Positions 52,734 through 54,306 of a DNA stretch of 54,306 bases are shown here, one piece after another. The DNA lies in the NCBI GenBank assembly GCA_024644655.1, contig JAHEHJ010000020.1, positions 1 through 54,306 of the forward strand, read 5' to 3'. A program made the translations under genes and the position numbers. The stretch's first letter is position 1. Each line of letters starts with the position of its first letter. The notes beneath the pieces were generated by a model. That model ran no database searches and was not told where the DNA came from. It was given only the letters and a program-made list of their open reading frames with translations. Origin of the DNA: Flavobacterium sp. (GTDB taxonomy: Bacteria > Bacteroidota > Bacteroidia > Flavobacteriales > Flavobacteriaceae).

Positions 52734-52753
52734 ACTTTTTATTTTCAGGTGTT

Positions 52754-52774
52754 ACAAATCCGCGCTATCGGTAT
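52754..52774 (+). repeat. Partial inverted copy of the R1-R5 repeat
   Basis: CAAATCCGCGCTATCGGTAT here is the reverse complement of the leading part of the R family (as in R1, AATAGCGCGGATTTG). Only this end is present. Confidence 0.5.
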
Positions 52775-52805
52775 AGTAACCAGCGTAATGTTTTGGGCAG
52801 GATTC

Positions 52806-53285
52806 TCATAATGGATAAAATATTTTATAATTTGAAATATTTAATTTACCTTTTATGTAATCAAAAGTTTTAGTTTTAAAAATTTTATTTTGTATTAAAA
52901 TCTCGTTAGGAATAGGTCTTTTATAATTATATTCTAATGTGTTATATGATAAATCTATAAAAATTAATGATTTATAGTATCCATATTCATCTGGAAGTAT
53001 CTTATTTGACTTTATTAAAGCCTGCCATAGGTTAGTGGAATTATTTCCTCTAATAATTATCCCGTTATTAATATTTATTTTAATTTTATTTGCATAAACA
53101 ATATCAGAATATTTTGCTTCAATTATTGGAAAAAATTCCATATATCTAATTGACCCTTCATATGACTTAGAAAATTTTATCACTCCATATCCACAAAAAT
53201 TATTTAATGGAACTTTATTAGTGATATTGTCATTATTAAAACAAGATAAAAAAAGAAATAGTAATATTAAATAATTTGTTTTCAT
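52806..53285 (-). CDS. Small lipoprotein, unknown function
   Basis: 159 aa from ATG 53285: lipoprotein signal MKTNYLILLFLFLSC (Cys15), then a soluble domain with many Asn, Ile, Lys and Tyr (VIKFSKSYEGSIRYMEFFPIIEA; IIRGNNSTNLWQALI). The frame is open further upstream to 53432, but that part is encoded by repeat R4 and would bury the lipobox, so it is excluded. The family is not recognised. A/T-rich like its neighbours; repeat R4 lies 42 bp upstream. Confidence 0.7.
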   Translation of the reverse strand: MKTNYLILLFLFLSCFNNDNITNKVPLNNFCGYGVIKFSKSYEGSIRYMEFFPIIEAKYSDIVYANKIKININNGIIIRGNNSTNLWQALIKSNKILPDEYGYYKSLIFIDLSYNTLEYNYKRPIPNEILIQNKIFKTKTFDYIKGKLNISNYKIFYPL

Positions 53286-53327
53286 AAGTTTATAATAAAA
53301 TTTATTTTTTTGAACTATTCTTTGACC

Positions 53328-53510
53328 ACCCCGATACCGCATATTTGCATACGAGCTTGCGACTGCCGAAGGAAATCCATGCTCCCAGCTCCGCAAAGTC
53401 CCCCATCTTTGAGGCCTAAACTCAGCTAGCATAAATGATATGTCTTTAAAATAACTTTATATCATCCTAACTCTAGTGTCATGCCGACGAAGGAGGGATC
53501 ACATCAACCT
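53328..53510 (-). repeat. Repeat R4 with long extension
   Basis: Core 53328-53384 of the R family, extended so that 53335-53510 matches 51061-51236 over 176 bp without gaps (about eight differences, five of them in the first 20 bp). Contains a REP-like hairpin at 53392-53414 preceded by GCTC. The gap from 53286 to 53747 holds no gene; after 53510 there is unremarkable A/T-rich sequence until the terminator. Confidence 0.85.
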
Positions 53511-53684
53511 TTGCACGCATAAGTGATAACCCCAAAAGAAAACAAATCACTATCCCCAATTACTGTAAACTGTGACTGTCCACTGCGACTGCTTTACCAC
53601 GAATATAAATAAAAAAACAAATACAACACCGCTGTAACTGTTGGGGCTATTTGAGACTTACTAGCGTTTACGTGTGAAGAAAGC

Positions 53685-53714
53685 AAAAAGACGAACTATA
53701 CAGCTCGTCTTTTT
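53685..53714 (-). terminator. Terminator after the 95-aa membrane protein gene
   Basis: Stem AAAAAGACGA with TCGTCTTTTT around a 10-nt loop, with a T run on the minus strand, 33 bp after the gene's stop. Confidence 0.75.
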
Positions 53715-53747
53715 AGTTTAAAATTTATCACTAAATCTGGAATATTA

Positions 53748-54035
53748 TCAAAAATATGCTACGATATAAATAATACCGCAAATTATTACAAAATACCCTA
53801 AATATATGGAAAATAAAGTTCTATAATAAAACATGGTAAACATATAATCTTCTGACTTTGTTTTTCCCTCTCTTCTAAAAGGTTTAAATGGTTTGAAACC
53901 TTGATTCTTATAATCCTTGTGAAAATATTTAGAAACAACAACAAATATAATTCCAACTATTATTATTAAAATTCCACTTTGTAATCTGTTTAGGTTATTT
54001 AAATCAAAATTTAAACGTATTAAGTTAGCTTTCAT
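53748..54035 (-). CDS. 95-aa two-helix membrane protein, unknown function
   Basis: Two hydrophobic helices (about residues 20-36, GILIIIVGIIFVVVS, and 72-94, LFSIYLGYFVIICGIIYIV) joined by a basic, aromatic cytoplasmic loop (KYFHKDYKNQGFKPFKPFRREGK). No family is recognised. Repeat R5 lies 60 bp upstream and a terminator follows, so it is a self-contained repeat-gene-terminator unit. Confidence 0.65.
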   Translation of the reverse strand: MKANLIRLNFDLNNLNRLQSGILIIIVGIIFVVVSKYFHKDYKNQGFKPFKPFRREGKTKSEDYMFTMFYYRTLFSIYLGYFVIICGIIYIVAYF

Positions 54036-54095
54036 TTTTTATTTTTATTAAATCATAAAACTATTATTTTTATTCTTTTGCTTTTTCCATTCCAA

Positions 54096-54150
54096 GACCC
54101 GTTACCACGGATTTGCACACGAGCTTGCAACTGTCGAAGGAATCCGTGTT
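54096..54150 (-). repeat. Repeat R5
   Basis: Most diverged core member of the R family (GACCCGTTACCACGGATTTG, then GAGCTTGCAACTGTCGAAGG, AATCCGTG). Its ends CACGGATT and AATCCGTG are perfectly complementary. It lies 60 bp upstream of the 95-aa membrane protein gene. Confidence 0.8.
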
Positions 54151-54188
54151 CACTACATGAGTCATATCCTCACTATCGGGATTTTTTC

Positions 54189-54306
54189 TCACTCATCATC
54201 ATATATCGTCATTATTCCTTTTACACTATCATAAATGTATAATTTCCCGAAATAGCAACCAGCTAGATAATAACTTTTATCTTTTATACGGTTGGTGTTT
54301 TTAAAG
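54189..54306 (-). CDS. C-terminal end of an unknown protein (partial)
   Basis: From the right edge, 38 codons read toward a TGA at 54189-54191, including IKDKSYYLAGCYFGKLYIYDSVKG. The frame is open to the edge and reads like a protein end, with the A/T-rich codon use of its neighbours. Nothing more can be said. Confidence 0.45.
   Translation of the reverse strand, partial: FKNTNRIKDKSYYLAGCYFGKLYIYDSVKGIMTIYDDE

Noticed and set aside
53286..53432. N-terminal extension of the 159-aa lipoprotein
   Set aside because: The upstream in-frame codons are encoded by repeat R4 and would place about 49 residues before a clear lipoprotein signal.
53511..53684. Small gene between repeat R4 and the terminator
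   Set aside because: No frame of useful length with a start codon or protein-like composition was seen.
51055..54150. Integron attC sites
   Set aside because: The repeats lie between small genes, but they precede gene starts by 18-97 bp, no consistent GTTRRRY/RYYYAAC core pair was found, and no integrase gene is in the window. Kept only as a cassette-like analogy.

Overview
The window reads as chromosome of a low-GC member of the Flavobacteriaceae, probably Flavobacterium or a close relative. The evidence is A/T-rich codon use, Bacteroidota-type promoter elements (TTG about 20 nt before TAnnTTTG upstream of purH and hppA), a PorT/SprT-like type IX secretion protein, a TamL-type lipoprotein, a menaquinone-type UbiE, several TTG starts and a tRNA-Pro without an encoded CCA. 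No plasmid or phage genes are seen. Identifications come from reading motifs, without database searches.

Layout. 1-6 kb: the end of an SGNH-like protein, then a dipeptidyl-peptidase IV, two POT peptide transporters and a thioredoxin-like protein; the first three look like a peptide-salvage unit. 6-11 kb (minus strand): comEC, an NlpC/P60 lipoprotein, lpxB and surE. 11-13 kb: a tail-specific protease. 13-20.6 kb (minus): rodA, PBP2, mreD, mreC, mreB (the elongasome) and purH. 20.6-21 kb: a gene-free gap holding four palindromes at an exact 22-bp period. 21-35.8 kb: housekeeping genes (ABC permease, tRNA-Pro, accD, fbaA, tamL, an rRNA methyltransferase, porT, ubiE, folA, a CBM48-like protein, thyA, a bifunctional nuclease, etfA, etfB, pdhB). 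35.8-41.6 kb: a DUF5686 outer-membrane protein, a DNA glycosylase and a membrane pyrophosphatase with a Cys-rich tail.

41.6-48.1 kb is a compact operon that could take apart the core of N-glycans: GH20 beta-hexosaminidase, glycosylasparaginase, CutC and GH2 beta-mannosidase. These are the exo-acting steps on Man-beta-GlcNAc-GlcNAc-Asn. Directly downstream, 48.1-49.5 kb is a REP/RAYT system: nine direct copies of a 23-nt bulged hairpin at fixed 50- and 72-bp spacings, a REP-associated tyrosine transposase gene, and a tenth, inverted copy on its far side. Relics of the beta-mannosidase 3' end lie among the repeats, and a 44-bp duplication brackets the block. The next gene, a VTT/DedA-like membrane protein, has lost any clear start codon at that junction.

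50.2-54.3 kb is an accessory array of small minus-strand genes (DUF1826-like, small lipoproteins, DUF4279-like, small membrane proteins). Five of them are each preceded by the same ~55-bp repeat in the same orientation. Two of these repeats extend to a gapless 176-bp duplication that contains a variant of the RAYT-linked hairpin. The organisation resembles an immunity-gene or cassette array; together with the RAYT block it is the most unusual part of the window.
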